From: an uncultured Coriobacteriaceae bacterium
Lineage (GTDB): Bacteria > Actinomycetota > Coriobacteriia > Coriobacteriales > Eggerthellaceae
Direction of reading: 5' to 3'
NCBI GenBank assembly: GCA_946623915.1
Contig: CAMORQ010000064.1
Span: 1 to 8,577 of the forward strand
Length of the DNA stretch: 8,577 bases
Made by a program: the position numbers and the translations under genes. The stretch's first letter is position 1. Every line of letters begins with the position of its first letter. This document shows, in pieces, positions 1 through 6,557 of this stretch. Under the pieces are notes generated by a model. It was not told where the DNA came from and ran no database searches. It worked only from the letters and a program-made list of their open reading frames with translations.

Positions 1-1
1 C

Positions 2-2266
2 AGCCGCCTGGTGCGCACCTATGGCGTGCCCGTGCTGCTGTTCACCATCGACGAAGACGGGCAGGCGCGCGGTTCGGGCCGCAGCGTGGGGCAGGTGAAC
101 CTGTTCAAGGCGGTCGAAAGCTGCGCCGACATGCTCACTCGTTTCGGCGGACACGAAGCGGCGGTTGGCGTCACCCTTCCCGCTGCGGATTTGGACGCCT
201 TCGCCGAGCGGTTGTGCGCGTACATGGACGAGCTTCCCGCAGACAATTTCCATCCCCGCATCGACATCGATGCCGTGGTCGATTTGGCGGAGCTGACGTT
301 GGATAACGTGAAGGCTCTTTCCGCCATGGCTCCGTTCGGGCAGGAAAACCCCACGCCGATGCTGTTGGCGCGCGACGTGATGCTCGAAAACGCCCGAGCT
401 GTCGGCGCCGAAAAGAACCATTTCTCGTGCGTGCTGACCAACGGGCGCAACCAGGTGTCGGGCATCATGTTCCATTGCTCGGACATAGAAACCCTCATGC
501 AGTGCAATAGCGTGGTCAACGCCGCGTTCGAAGTCCAGGTTGACGAATGGCGAGGACGCGAATCGGTGAAGGCCATGGTTAGCGCGCTCGAGCCGGCCGC
601 TCCGTGTTCGGCGATGGAGGCATGGCTCGATCCCGAAACCACAGCGTTCGTCGATAAGCTCTACGCGACCAGCGACGCGGAACTTGTGGCCGACGACCAG
701 GGGTCCGCCGACGAGATAGAACAAGAGGAATCGCGGCGCGAAGCGAACCGGGAAGCGTGGATCGCGCGTGCCCAGGAAAACCCGCAAGGGCTGCGAGACG
801 AAATCGTGCGCGCCATCATCGGCGATAACGAACTGCTGCCCGCACAAGCCGAAGTGCTCGAGGCGCTAGACGCGGGCCGCTCGGTGCTTGGTGTCATGGC
901 CACGGGGCGCGGCAAGTCGCTTACCTTCCAAGTGCATGCCGCCCTGCGCGCGCTTGGGCACGGCGAAGCCAGCCTGCTTGTCTATCCGCTGCGCGCGCTG
1001 ATCGCCGACCAGGCCTTCCATCTGCGGGAATCGTTGGGTGCTTTCGGCGTTTCCACCGAAGTGCTAACCGGGGAGTCAACTCCTGAAGAGCGGCGGCGCA
1101 TCTTGGGCGACCTGGCGCAGGGGCGCGTCGACGTCATCTGCACCACGCCGGAGTTCCTAGCGTTTCATGCACGCGAACTGGCTGCATCGGGCCGTATCCG
1201 TTTCGCCGTGGTCGACGAGGCGCACCACATCGGGCAGGCAAAGGCGGGCAACCGTCCTGCATACGCCCGTTTGGGGGAAGCCCTGCAGGCGTTCGGGGAC
1301 CTGACGGTGCTCGCGCTTACGGCGACGGCGGACGCTTCCATCGCGGCCGACATCGAACGCGTTTTGGGCAAGCTGCAGCACGTCCTCGACGACACGACGC
1401 GACCGAACATGGCTTTCGACGACCAACGCAACCTGAAAGGCCGCGAACAGTACCTGGCAAACATCATCGCTTCGGGCGAGAAGACCGTGATCTACGTGAA
1501 CTCGCGTTCGGCATCGGTGACGCTTGCGCGCGCTCTGCGCACGCAGGTTCCGCACATGGCTCCGCTCATCGGCTTCTACAACGCCGGCCTTTCCAGGCGC
1601 GAGCGCAAGCGCGTGGAAGAAATGTTCCGCAAGGGGACGCTGGCCGTGCTCGTGTCTACGTCCGCCTTCGGCGAAGGCGTGAACATTCCCAACATCCGCC
1701 ATGTGGTTCTCTACCACATGCCCTACAACGAAGTCGAATTCAACCAGATGAGCGGCCGTGCAGGGCGTGACGGCGACGAAGCGTGCGTCCATGCGCTGTT
1801 CGGCGACGAGGACGCGCTCGTGTGCGAAGGCATCTTGGGCGAAGCCACGCCCAGCCACGACACGCTTGCGCAGGTCTACCGAGAACTGCGTCGCGCGCAG
1901 CGCGAACGCGAAGGCCGCCCCATAGCGGCGACCAACGCCGACGTGGCCGAAATGTGCAATGCGCGCGATAAGAACCACCAGGTCAGCCAGACGAGCGTTG
2001 AATGCGCCATCGCGGTGTTCCGCGAGCTGGGCTTGATCGAGACGCGCGCCGGCGACGGTCCGGACCACCCGCGCGTGATACGGGTGACGGAAACGGACAG
2101 CAAGGTGGAACTTACCGACAGCGTTCGCTACCGTGAAGGCCTCGACGAAATGGACGTGTTCCGCAGTTTCCGCGATTGGGTCCGCTCCAGTTCTGCCGAC
2201 GTGTTGCGCAGACGCATCATCGCGCCCATTCTTCCCACCGAAAACCAGCAAGGAGGCGCGCAGTAG
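2..2266 (+). CDS. recJ: RecJ single-strand DNA exonuclease fused to a RecQ-like DEAH helicase (5' end missing)
   Basis: The reading frame is open from the window edge, so the catalytic DHH domain lies upstream and is not seen. Counting residues from the GTG at 11, the RecJ DHHA1 domain shows GSGRS (21-25) and GGHEAAVG (46-53). The RecJ hallmark PFGQENP (108-114) opens the OB-like domain, which runs to about 195. An acidic linker (about 200-255) leads into an SF2 helicase: motif 0 Gln279, Walker A ATGRGKS (297-303), YPLRAL (325-330), DEAH (402-405), LTATA (436-440), STSAFGEGVN (549-558) and QMSGRAGRDG (569-578). A winged-helix-like segment follows (about 638-690). RecJ degrades single-stranded DNA 5' to 3', and RecQ helicases unwind ahead of it in recombinational repair, so the fusion probably couples unwinding to resection (inference). 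No RecQ zinc-cysteine cluster or HRDC domain is visible. The gene overlaps nothing, and its stop abuts the rel start. Confidence 0.9.
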   Translation, partial: SRLVRTYGVPVLLFTIDEDGQARGSGRSVGQVNLFKAVESCADMLTRFGGHEAAVGVTLPAADLDAFAERLCAYMDELPADNFHPRIDIDAVVDLAELTLDNVKALSAMAPFGQENPTPMLLARDVMLENARAVGAEKNHFSCVLTNGRNQVSGIMFHCSDIETLMQCNSVVNAAFEVQVDEWRGRESVKAMVSALEPAAPCSAMEAWLDPETTAFVDKLYATSDAELVADDQGSADEIEQEESRREANREAWIARAQENPQGLRDEIVRAIIGDNELLPAQAEVLEALDAGRSVLGVMATGRGKSLTFQVHAALRALGHGEASLLVYPLRALIADQAFHLRESLGAFGVSTEVLTGESTPEERRRILGDLAQGRVDVICTTPEFLAFHARELAASGRIRFAVVDEAHHIGQAKAGNRPAYARLGEALQAFGDLTVLALTATADASIAADIERVLGKLQHVLDDTTRPNMAFDDQRNLKGREQYLANIIASGEKTVIYVNSRSASVTLARALRTQVPHMAPLIGFYNAGLSRRERKRVEEMFRKGTLAVLVSTSAFGEGVNIPNIRHVVLYHMPYNEVEFNQMSGRAGRDGDEACVHALFGDEDALVCEGILGEATPSHDTLAQVYRELRRAQREREGRPIAATNADVAEMCNARDKNHQVSQTSVECAIAVFRELGLIETRAGDGPDHPRVIRVTETDSKVELTDSVRYREGLDEMDVFRSFRDWVRSSSADVLRRRIIAPILPTENQQGGAQ
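2251..2256 (+). promoter_or_regulatory. Shine-Dalgarno for rel inside the recJ 3' end
   Basis: A perfect AGGAGG sits within the last codons of recJ, ten bases before the ATG at 2267. The recJ stop TAG (2264-2266) directly abuts that ATG, so translation of rel from this site would be coupled to termination of recJ. The spacing is a little long, and a competing internal start exists at 2444. Confidence 0.65.
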
Positions 2267-4735
2267 ATGACTGAAGACGTCCAAACCGCCCCGCGCGAAG
2301 AATCCGTTCCCGAACGCGCTTCGGCACCCACGCCCGAAGAAGCGGCGAGCGGCGCTCCTGCCGTGCTGCGCATGCGGCGCCACAACGACTATCCCGAATT
2401 CCGGCTGGGCCGTTCCGCTTCGGCCAAGGCGGAGTACAGTTTCATGACCGATATGACCGCGTCCGAATCCGAACGGGCCTCGCAGCAGAAGTCGCCCGAG
2501 GAACGTTTCGCCGATTTGTGCAGGATCACGTCTGCGTACTTGAGCGAAGAAGACGAAGACCTTCTCGCGCGCGCGTTTGAATTCGCTTCGAAGGCGCACG
2601 AGGGCCAACGCCGCAAGAGCGGCGAGCCCTTCATCGCGCATCCGGTTGAAGTGGCCATTATCCTGGCGGACTTGCGCATGGACGTGCAGACCATGTGCGC
2701 GGCCATCTTGCACGACACGGTGGAAGATTCCGACGTCACGCTCGAAAAGGTGGAAGAGCTCTTCGGCGACGACGTGGCCCTGCTGGTGGACGGCGTCACG
2801 AAGATCACGCGCATCGAGGTGGGCACGCTCTCCGACGAACAGGCCCAGACCATCCGCAAGATGTTCGTGGCCATGAACAAGGACATCCGCGTGGTGGTGA
2901 TCAAGCTGGCCGACCGCTTGCACAACATGCGCACGCTGTCCGCCCTTCCCGAGGACCGCCGCATCTTCAAGGCGCGCGAAACCATGGAAATCTACGCGCC
3001 CATCGCGCACCGTCTGGGCATCAGCTCCATCAAATGGGAGCTAGAGGACCTGTCGTTTTACTATCTGGAGCCCACACGCTTCAAACAGGTGTCGCGCATG
3101 GTGGCCGAAAGCCGCGTGGAGCGCGAGGAATACCTGAACAACGTTATCGACATTCTCTACGGGGAGATGGAGCGCGCGCGGGTGAACGCCCAGATCGCGG
3201 GCCGGCCGAAGCACCTGTGGTCGATCTACCGCAAGATGACCACGCGCGGCAAGGACTTCTCCGAAATCTACGACCTTATCGCGGTGCGCATCATCGTGGA
3301 CACGGTGGGCGATTGCTATTCGGCGCTCGGCGCCGTGCACAGCCGCTGGCAGCCGATGCCGGGGCGTTTCAAAGACTACATCGCCATGCCGAAGTTCAAT
3401 ATGTACCAAAGCCTGCACACCACGGTCATCGGCCCTGCGGGACGGCCGCTGGAAGTGCAGATCCGCACCGAAGAAATGCATCGCATGAGCGAATACGGCG
3501 TGGCGGCGCACTGGCGCTACAAAGAAGGCGGCACCAAAGCCGACGCCGCGTTCGACCGCCAGCTCGCCTGGCTGCGCCAGATGATGGACTGGCAGGACGA
3601 GACGCAGGATTCGCGCGAGTTCCTGAAGGATCTGAAGGTGGACTTGGCGCCCACCGAAGTGTTCGTGTTCACGCCAAAAGGCGAAGCCATGAGCCTGCGT
3701 GCGGGTTCCACGCCGGTCGATTTCGCCTACGCCATCCACACCGAAGTCGGCAATCACTGCGTCGGCGCGAAGGTGAACGGATCAATCGTGCCGCTTACCT
3801 ACGAGTTGCAAATGGGCGACCGCGTCGAAATCCTCACCCAGAAAAGCGCCGCTCCCAGCCGTGGATGGCTGAACACCGTGCGCACGCCTTCGGCTCGTTC
3901 GAAGATTCGCGCGTACTTCTCTAAGATTTCGCGTTCCGACGACTTGCAGGCAGGCCACGACAAGCTGACGCGCGAAATGCGCAAGCACGGCCTGGGTATT
4001 TCCAGCGCACAGCACCAGCGCGCGCTGAAGATGGTGGCCGAAAACATGGGCTTCAAAGATTCCGATGACATGCTCGTGCAGATCGGGGCGGGCAAGGAAA
4101 GCGTCCAGCATGTGGCCAACCGCCTGCTGAAGCTTCTGGTGGACCGCGGCAATGAAGCCGAGGCGTCCACGCCGGGCAAGTCGGATTTCTCCACGGGCAA
4201 GCTGACTCCGATGCTGACCAGCGTGAAGACGCCGAAGAAGCACGAGGCTCACACGTCCAACGGTGTGGTGGTGAAAGGAATCAACGGTGTGCTGGTGCGC
4301 CTTTCGCGCTGCTGCAACCCGGTTCCGGGCGATTCGATCGTGGGCTTCATCACGCGCGGACGTGGTGTGTCGGTGCATCGTGCCGACTGCCCCAACGCGG
4401 CCAACCTCATGGGGCATCCCGAGCGCATCATCGACGTTTCCTGGGAAGATGACCCCAACATCTCCACGTCCTACAAGGCCGAAATCATGGTCGAAGCGCG
4501 CGATCGCATGAACCTATTGCGTGACGTGGCGGCGGTGCTCGGGGAAGAGGGCGCCAACGTGCTATCATCTTCTTCGGCATCGCACCGCGACAGCGTGGTG
4601 GAAATGCGGTTCCTGTTCCAGGTGGGCAGCGTCGAGTCGATTGAAAGCATCCTGATGAAGCTGCTTTCCGTCGACGGTGTTTTCGACGCGCACCGCATGA
4701 CGCCGGGCGAATCGGTGCACGCGAAAAAGCATTAG
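2267..4735 (+). CDS. rel: Bifunctional (p)ppGpp synthetase/hydrolase Rel
   Basis: This long RelA/SpoT-family enzyme makes and degrades the alarmone (p)ppGpp in the stringent response and is cytoplasmic and ribosome-associated. The hydrolase HD domain is intact: RRKSGEPF (115-122), His125, HDTVED (149-154) and DRLHN (216-220). These sit exactly 72 residues later than the metal ligands His53, His77, Asp78 and Asp144 of streptococcal Rel. The synthetase domain has the Arg313/Lys315 region, Asp336, Tyr380, His384 and LEVQIRT with Glu396. Its RFKD motif (367-370) is the version found in bifunctional rather than synthetase-only enzymes. A TGS domain (about 464-524), a helical region, a zinc-finger-like segment with Cys682, Cys683, His704 and Cys708, and an ACT domain (about 737-812) complete the usual order. 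At 822 residues it is longer than most. Residues 1-59 are Ala/Pro/Glu-rich and unconserved, so translation may instead begin at Met60 (2444), which has AAGGCGGAG at 2426-2434. Confidence 0.96.
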   Translation: MTEDVQTAPREESVPERASAPTPEEAASGAPAVLRMRRHNDYPEFRLGRSASAKAEYSFMTDMTASESERASQQKSPEERFADLCRITSAYLSEEDEDLLARAFEFASKAHEGQRRKSGEPFIAHPVEVAIILADLRMDVQTMCAAILHDTVEDSDVTLEKVEELFGDDVALLVDGVTKITRIEVGTLSDEQAQTIRKMFVAMNKDIRVVVIKLADRLHNMRTLSALPEDRRIFKARETMEIYAPIAHRLGISSIKWELEDLSFYYLEPTRFKQVSRMVAESRVEREEYLNNVIDILYGEMERARVNAQIAGRPKHLWSIYRKMTTRGKDFSEIYDLIAVRIIVDTVGDCYSALGAVHSRWQPMPGRFKDYIAMPKFNMYQSLHTTVIGPAGRPLEVQIRTEEMHRMSEYGVAAHWRYKEGGTKADAAFDRQLAWLRQMMDWQDETQDSREFLKDLKVDLAPTEVFVFTPKGEAMSLRAGSTPVDFAYAIHTEVGNHCVGAKVNGSIVPLTYELQMGDRVEILTQKSAAPSRGWLNTVRTPSARSKIRAYFSKISRSDDLQAGHDKLTREMRKHGLGISSAQHQRALKMVAENMGFKDSDDMLVQIGAGKESVQHVANRLLKLLVDRGNEAEASTPGKSDFSTGKLTPMLTSVKTPKKHEAHTSNGVVVKGINGVLVRLSRCCNPVPGDSIVGFITRGRGVSVHRADCPNAANLMGHPERIIDVSWEDDPNISTSYKAEIMVEARDRMNLLRDVAAVLGEEGANVLSSSSASHRDSVVEMRFLFQVGSVESIESILMKLLSVDGVFDAHRMTPGESVHAKKH

Positions 4736-4740
4736 GAGGT
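4734..4740 (+). promoter_or_regulatory. Shine-Dalgarno overlapping the rel stop codon
   Basis: AGGAGGT overlaps the rel stop TAG (4733-4735) and precedes the ATG at 4744 by about four bases. The arrangement indicates that rel and the hydrolase are read from one message with probable translational coupling. Confidence 0.75.
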
Positions 4741-4743
4741 TCT

Positions 4744-5421
4744 ATGCAGGGTAGCATTCAGCACTTCGATTCCGGTTGCGCTTCCGTGCGCACGGCGGTG
4801 CTCAGCCCCTTCATGACGAACGTGTACGTGGTCGAAGACGGCGCAGGCGGCGCCATCGTGTGCGACCCGGCGGCCGAGGCCGACGTCATTCTGGACATGG
4901 CCGAAGGTGCGCCGGTGTCGGCCATCTTCGTGACGCACTACCATCACGATCACATTGGCGCCCTGAGCGAGCTGCGCGAGCGCACGGGTGCCACCGTCTA
5001 CGCTTCTAGCGTAGACGCCCCGAATATCGAAGATCCCAAACCGCAGTTCGGCATGGATTCCAAGGGCTGTCCGGTGGACGTGCGCGTGGAAGACGGCGAT
5101 GAAATACAGGTGGGAGGCACCACCTGGCGCGTTCTTGCGACGCCTGGCCATACGCGCGGGAGCTGCTGTTTCTTCCTGGACCCTGCGCGCAGCGCACAGG
5201 AAGGCGACCCCGTCCTGCTGTCGGGCGACACGCTGTTTCATGGCACTATCGGCCGCACGGATTTGGAAGGCGGGAGCATGGATGACATGCGTGCGTCGCT
5301 GCGCAAGCTGGGCACGCTGCCCGACGACACGCTTGTGCTGCCCGGGCACGAATCGCCCACCAAGATAGGCATCGAACGGTGGCGCGTCATAGACTTCTTG
5401 GGTGGCGGCGGCCAGATTTAA
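4744..5421 (+). CDS. Metallo-beta-lactamase-fold hydrolase, glyoxalase II-like (YcbL type)
   Basis: A 225-residue soluble protein with every metal-binding element of the MBL fold: THYHHDH (64-70, ligands His65, His67, Asp69, His70), TPGHT with His136, SGDTLF with Asp162, and PGHES with His202. Length and the segment GDTLF-x5-GRTD match the small glyoxalase II-like group (YcbL/YcbL-related), which hydrolyses thioesters such as S-lactoylglutathione or related conjugates. The true substrate cannot be told from sequence, and organisms of this kind often lack glutathione. There is no signal peptide, so it is expected in the cytoplasm. It directly follows rel; in many Firmicutes and Actinobacteria a hydrolase of this type follows rel and dtd, so this is conserved gene order with dtd missing. 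A perfect 9-bp inverted repeat lies within the gene at 4995-5017. Confidence 0.88.
   Translation: MQGSIQHFDSGCASVRTAVLSPFMTNVYVVEDGAGGAIVCDPAAEADVILDMAEGAPVSAIFVTHYHHDHIGALSELRERTGATVYASSVDAPNIEDPKPQFGMDSKGCPVDVRVEDGDEIQVGGTTWRVLATPGHTRGSCCFFLDPARSAQEGDPVLLSGDTLFHGTIGRTDLEGGSMDDMRASLRKLGTLPDDTLVLPGHESPTKIGIERWRVIDFLGGGGQI
4995..5017. repeat. Perfect 9-bp inverted repeat inside the hydrolase gene
   Basis: CGTCTACGC (4995-5003) and GCGTAGACG (5009-5017) are exact reverse complements around the five-base loop TTCTA. The hairpin falls within codons for the segment TVYASSVDA. No T-run follows, so it is not an intrinsic terminator. It may be a chance codon effect, an mRNA structure or a protein-binding site. 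Confidence 0.7.
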
Positions 5422-5487
5422 CACGTGCTTGGCCGGCATTTGCGGTTGGCCGGGACGGATTGAGCAGACCCTTCGATTCCGATTGAT

Positions 5488-5492
5488 AGGAG
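5488..5492 (+). promoter_or_regulatory. Shine-Dalgarno for the DUF47 gene
   Basis: AGGAG lies four bases before the ATG at 5497 and fixes that start. The 75-base gap from the hydrolase stop contains two copies of TTGGCCGG (5429-5436 and 5446-5453) but no clear promoter or terminator, so read-through from the upstream operon is the simplest reading. Confidence 0.7.
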
Positions 5493-5496
5493 CAAC

Positions 5497-6123
5497 ATGG
5501 CAAAGAACAAGCACGACTACTTCTCATCGTTCGCGCAGCAAGTGGACTGCGCGGTGAAGGAAGCCGACCTGCTTATCGACATCGTCGAGAGTTTCACCAC
5601 GGCCGACGCGCTCGAGCCCATACTTCCCGAAGCCCACGCAATCGAATCTCATGCGGACGACCTTGCGCACGCGAACTACAGCGCCATCGCCGTGGATTTC
5701 ATCACTCCGCTCGACCGCGACGATATCATCGAGCTTACGCACGCCTTGGACTCCGTGGTCGACCGCATCGAATCGGTGATCAACTCGTTCTACATGACCA
5801 ACGTTCAGCGCATCCACGAAGACGCTCTGCCCATGGTGCAGCTGATCAAGCAGGGCTGCCAGGCATTGAAAGATGCCATGGGGCCGTTTTCCGACTTCAA
5901 GCGTAAAGAAGTGTTCCACGAAGCGATCATGCGCGCGAATGATTTCGAAGAAGAAGCTGACCGTGTCTACATGCAGGCCATCCGCCGTCTGCATACCGAA
6001 GACTTCGACGACCCAGTACGTCTGCTGGTGTGGACGCGTATCTTTGTCAGCCTGGAAGCGTGCTGCGACGCCTTCGAGCATGCCGCCGACCTGATGGGTT
6101 CCATCTACCTGAAGAATTCGTAG
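5497..6123 (+). CDS. DUF47 family PhoU-like protein (putative phosphate transport accessory/regulator)
   Basis: A 208-residue, all-helical protein with no membrane segments. It carries the DUF47/TIGR00153 hallmark FITPLDRDDIIEL (68-80) and a set of E/DxxxD motifs typical of the PhoU fold: E50/D54, D85/D89, E151/D155, E187/D191 and E194/D198. In PhoU-like proteins these bind metal clusters. Family members usually sit beside a PiT-type inorganic phosphate transporter and modulate it. No pit gene follows here: the next element is a strong terminator, so this is the last gene of its transcription unit. Its position behind rel and the hydrolase may link phosphate handling to the stringent response, but that is speculation. 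Family assignment is firm; the partner transporter must be encoded elsewhere or upstream. Confidence 0.9.
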   Translation: MAKNKHDYFSSFAQQVDCAVKEADLLIDIVESFTTADALEPILPEAHAIESHADDLAHANYSAIAVDFITPLDRDDIIELTHALDSVVDRIESVINSFYMTNVQRIHEDALPMVQLIKQGCQALKDAMGPFSDFKRKEVFHEAIMRANDFEEEADRVYMQAIRRLHTEDFDDPVRLLVWTRIFVSLEACCDAFEHAADLMGSIYLKNS

Positions 6124-6151
6124 GCTGCGGCCCAAAGCTCACGTTAGAGTG

Positions 6152-6200
6152 AAAGCCACCAACCCCTTAGCCCATGGCTACCACGGGGGTTGGTGGTTTT
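6152..6200 (+). terminator. Intrinsic terminator after the DUF47 gene
   Basis: CCACCAACCCC (6156-6166) pairs perfectly with GGGGTTGGTGG (6186-6196), followed at once by TTTT. Upstream AAAG extends the stem with three A-T pairs and one G-T pair, giving about 15 bp. The loop contains a small nested hairpin, AGCC/GGCT (6169-6179). The A-rich left flank means it could also act weakly on transcripts arriving from the - strand operon. Confidence 0.88.
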
Positions 6201-6210
6201 AGCTTGCAGG

Positions 6211-6252
6211 CCTGCGTGAATGGGGGACGGAGGCGTTTCACGTGAATGGGGG
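6211..6252. repeat. Direct repeat CGTGAATGGGGG, two exact copies, with a third diverged copy
   Basis: The 12-base unit occurs at 6215-6226 and 6241-6252, a 26-base period. The first copy is preceded by CCTG, and the ten bases CCTGCGTGAA recur at 6479-6488 followed by GTGGGAAACGG, a diverged third copy. Confidence 0.75.
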
Positions 6253-6454
6253 TTGGCTTTGCAGGCGCAAGCCTTAAGGCCGGCGCCCTACGTACAGCGA
6301 CGATGATGGAATTTGACGCATTGGACCTGTCCGATGTTCTCTTGGATGCATGCAGTTCCCTTAACCGCTAACGGCAGATGGGGTTAACGACAAGGACAAG
6401 TGGGTGCACGAATAGAGTGCCACAGCGCTACCCCGCGAGTCCCTAACGGAGCTG

Positions 6455-6476
6455 CCGGCAACGCGGGTGTTGCCGG
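6455..6476. repeat. Perfect 8-bp GC-rich hairpin
   Basis: CCGGCAAC (6455-6462) and GTTGCCGG (6469-6476) form a perfect stem around GCGGGT; two G-T pairs could lengthen it. It lies about 80 bases beyond the TRIC gene stop on the - strand. Neither flank has a T-run, so it is a poor intrinsic terminator, though it may stabilise a 3' end or belong to a structured RNA. Confidence 0.6.
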
Positions 6477-6557
6477 TGCCTGCGTGAAGTGGGAAACGGT
6501 GGTGCCGTCTCTGTTTGCCCGCTGCGACTCCGCTTGCGTCCCAAGGCTGCGGCAAGG

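Larger units (their letters stand above)
6201..6557. other. Repeat-rich convergent intergenic region without a recognisable gene
   Basis: This stretch separates the terminator of the + strand operon from the end of the - strand operon. No open reading frame here has a convincing start or composition, and I recognise no tRNA, tmRNA, SRP RNA or RNase P motif. It holds palindromes GCAGGCCTGC (6206-6215), TTCACGTGAA (6237-6246) and GCCTTAAGGC (6271-6280), the repeats TTGCAGGC (6204-6211, 6259-6266), and a bulged hairpin at 6255-6273. It also holds the direct repeats and hairpin listed separately. It could encode a structured small RNA or be a decayed sequence. Confidence 0.6.

Noticed and set aside
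1157..3010. 617-codon open frame on the - strand across the recJ/rel junction
   Set aside because: It lies antisense to two well-identified genes, is rich in His, Arg and Ala as expected of a GC-rich shadow frame, and has no recognisable domain.
2695..3924. 409-codon + strand frame inside rel
   Set aside because: It is an alternate frame of the conserved Rel catalytic domains, with Arg/Gly/His-rich composition and no family signature.
6361..6555. 64-codon - strand frame in the convergent spacer
   Set aside because: It would use a TTG start without a convincing ribosome binding site, and it shows no recognisable motif.
6421..6557. Possible tRNA or known structural RNA near the 6455-6476 hairpin
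   Set aside because: There is no T-loop consensus, no cloverleaf, and no tmRNA, SRP or RNase P motif that I could recognise.
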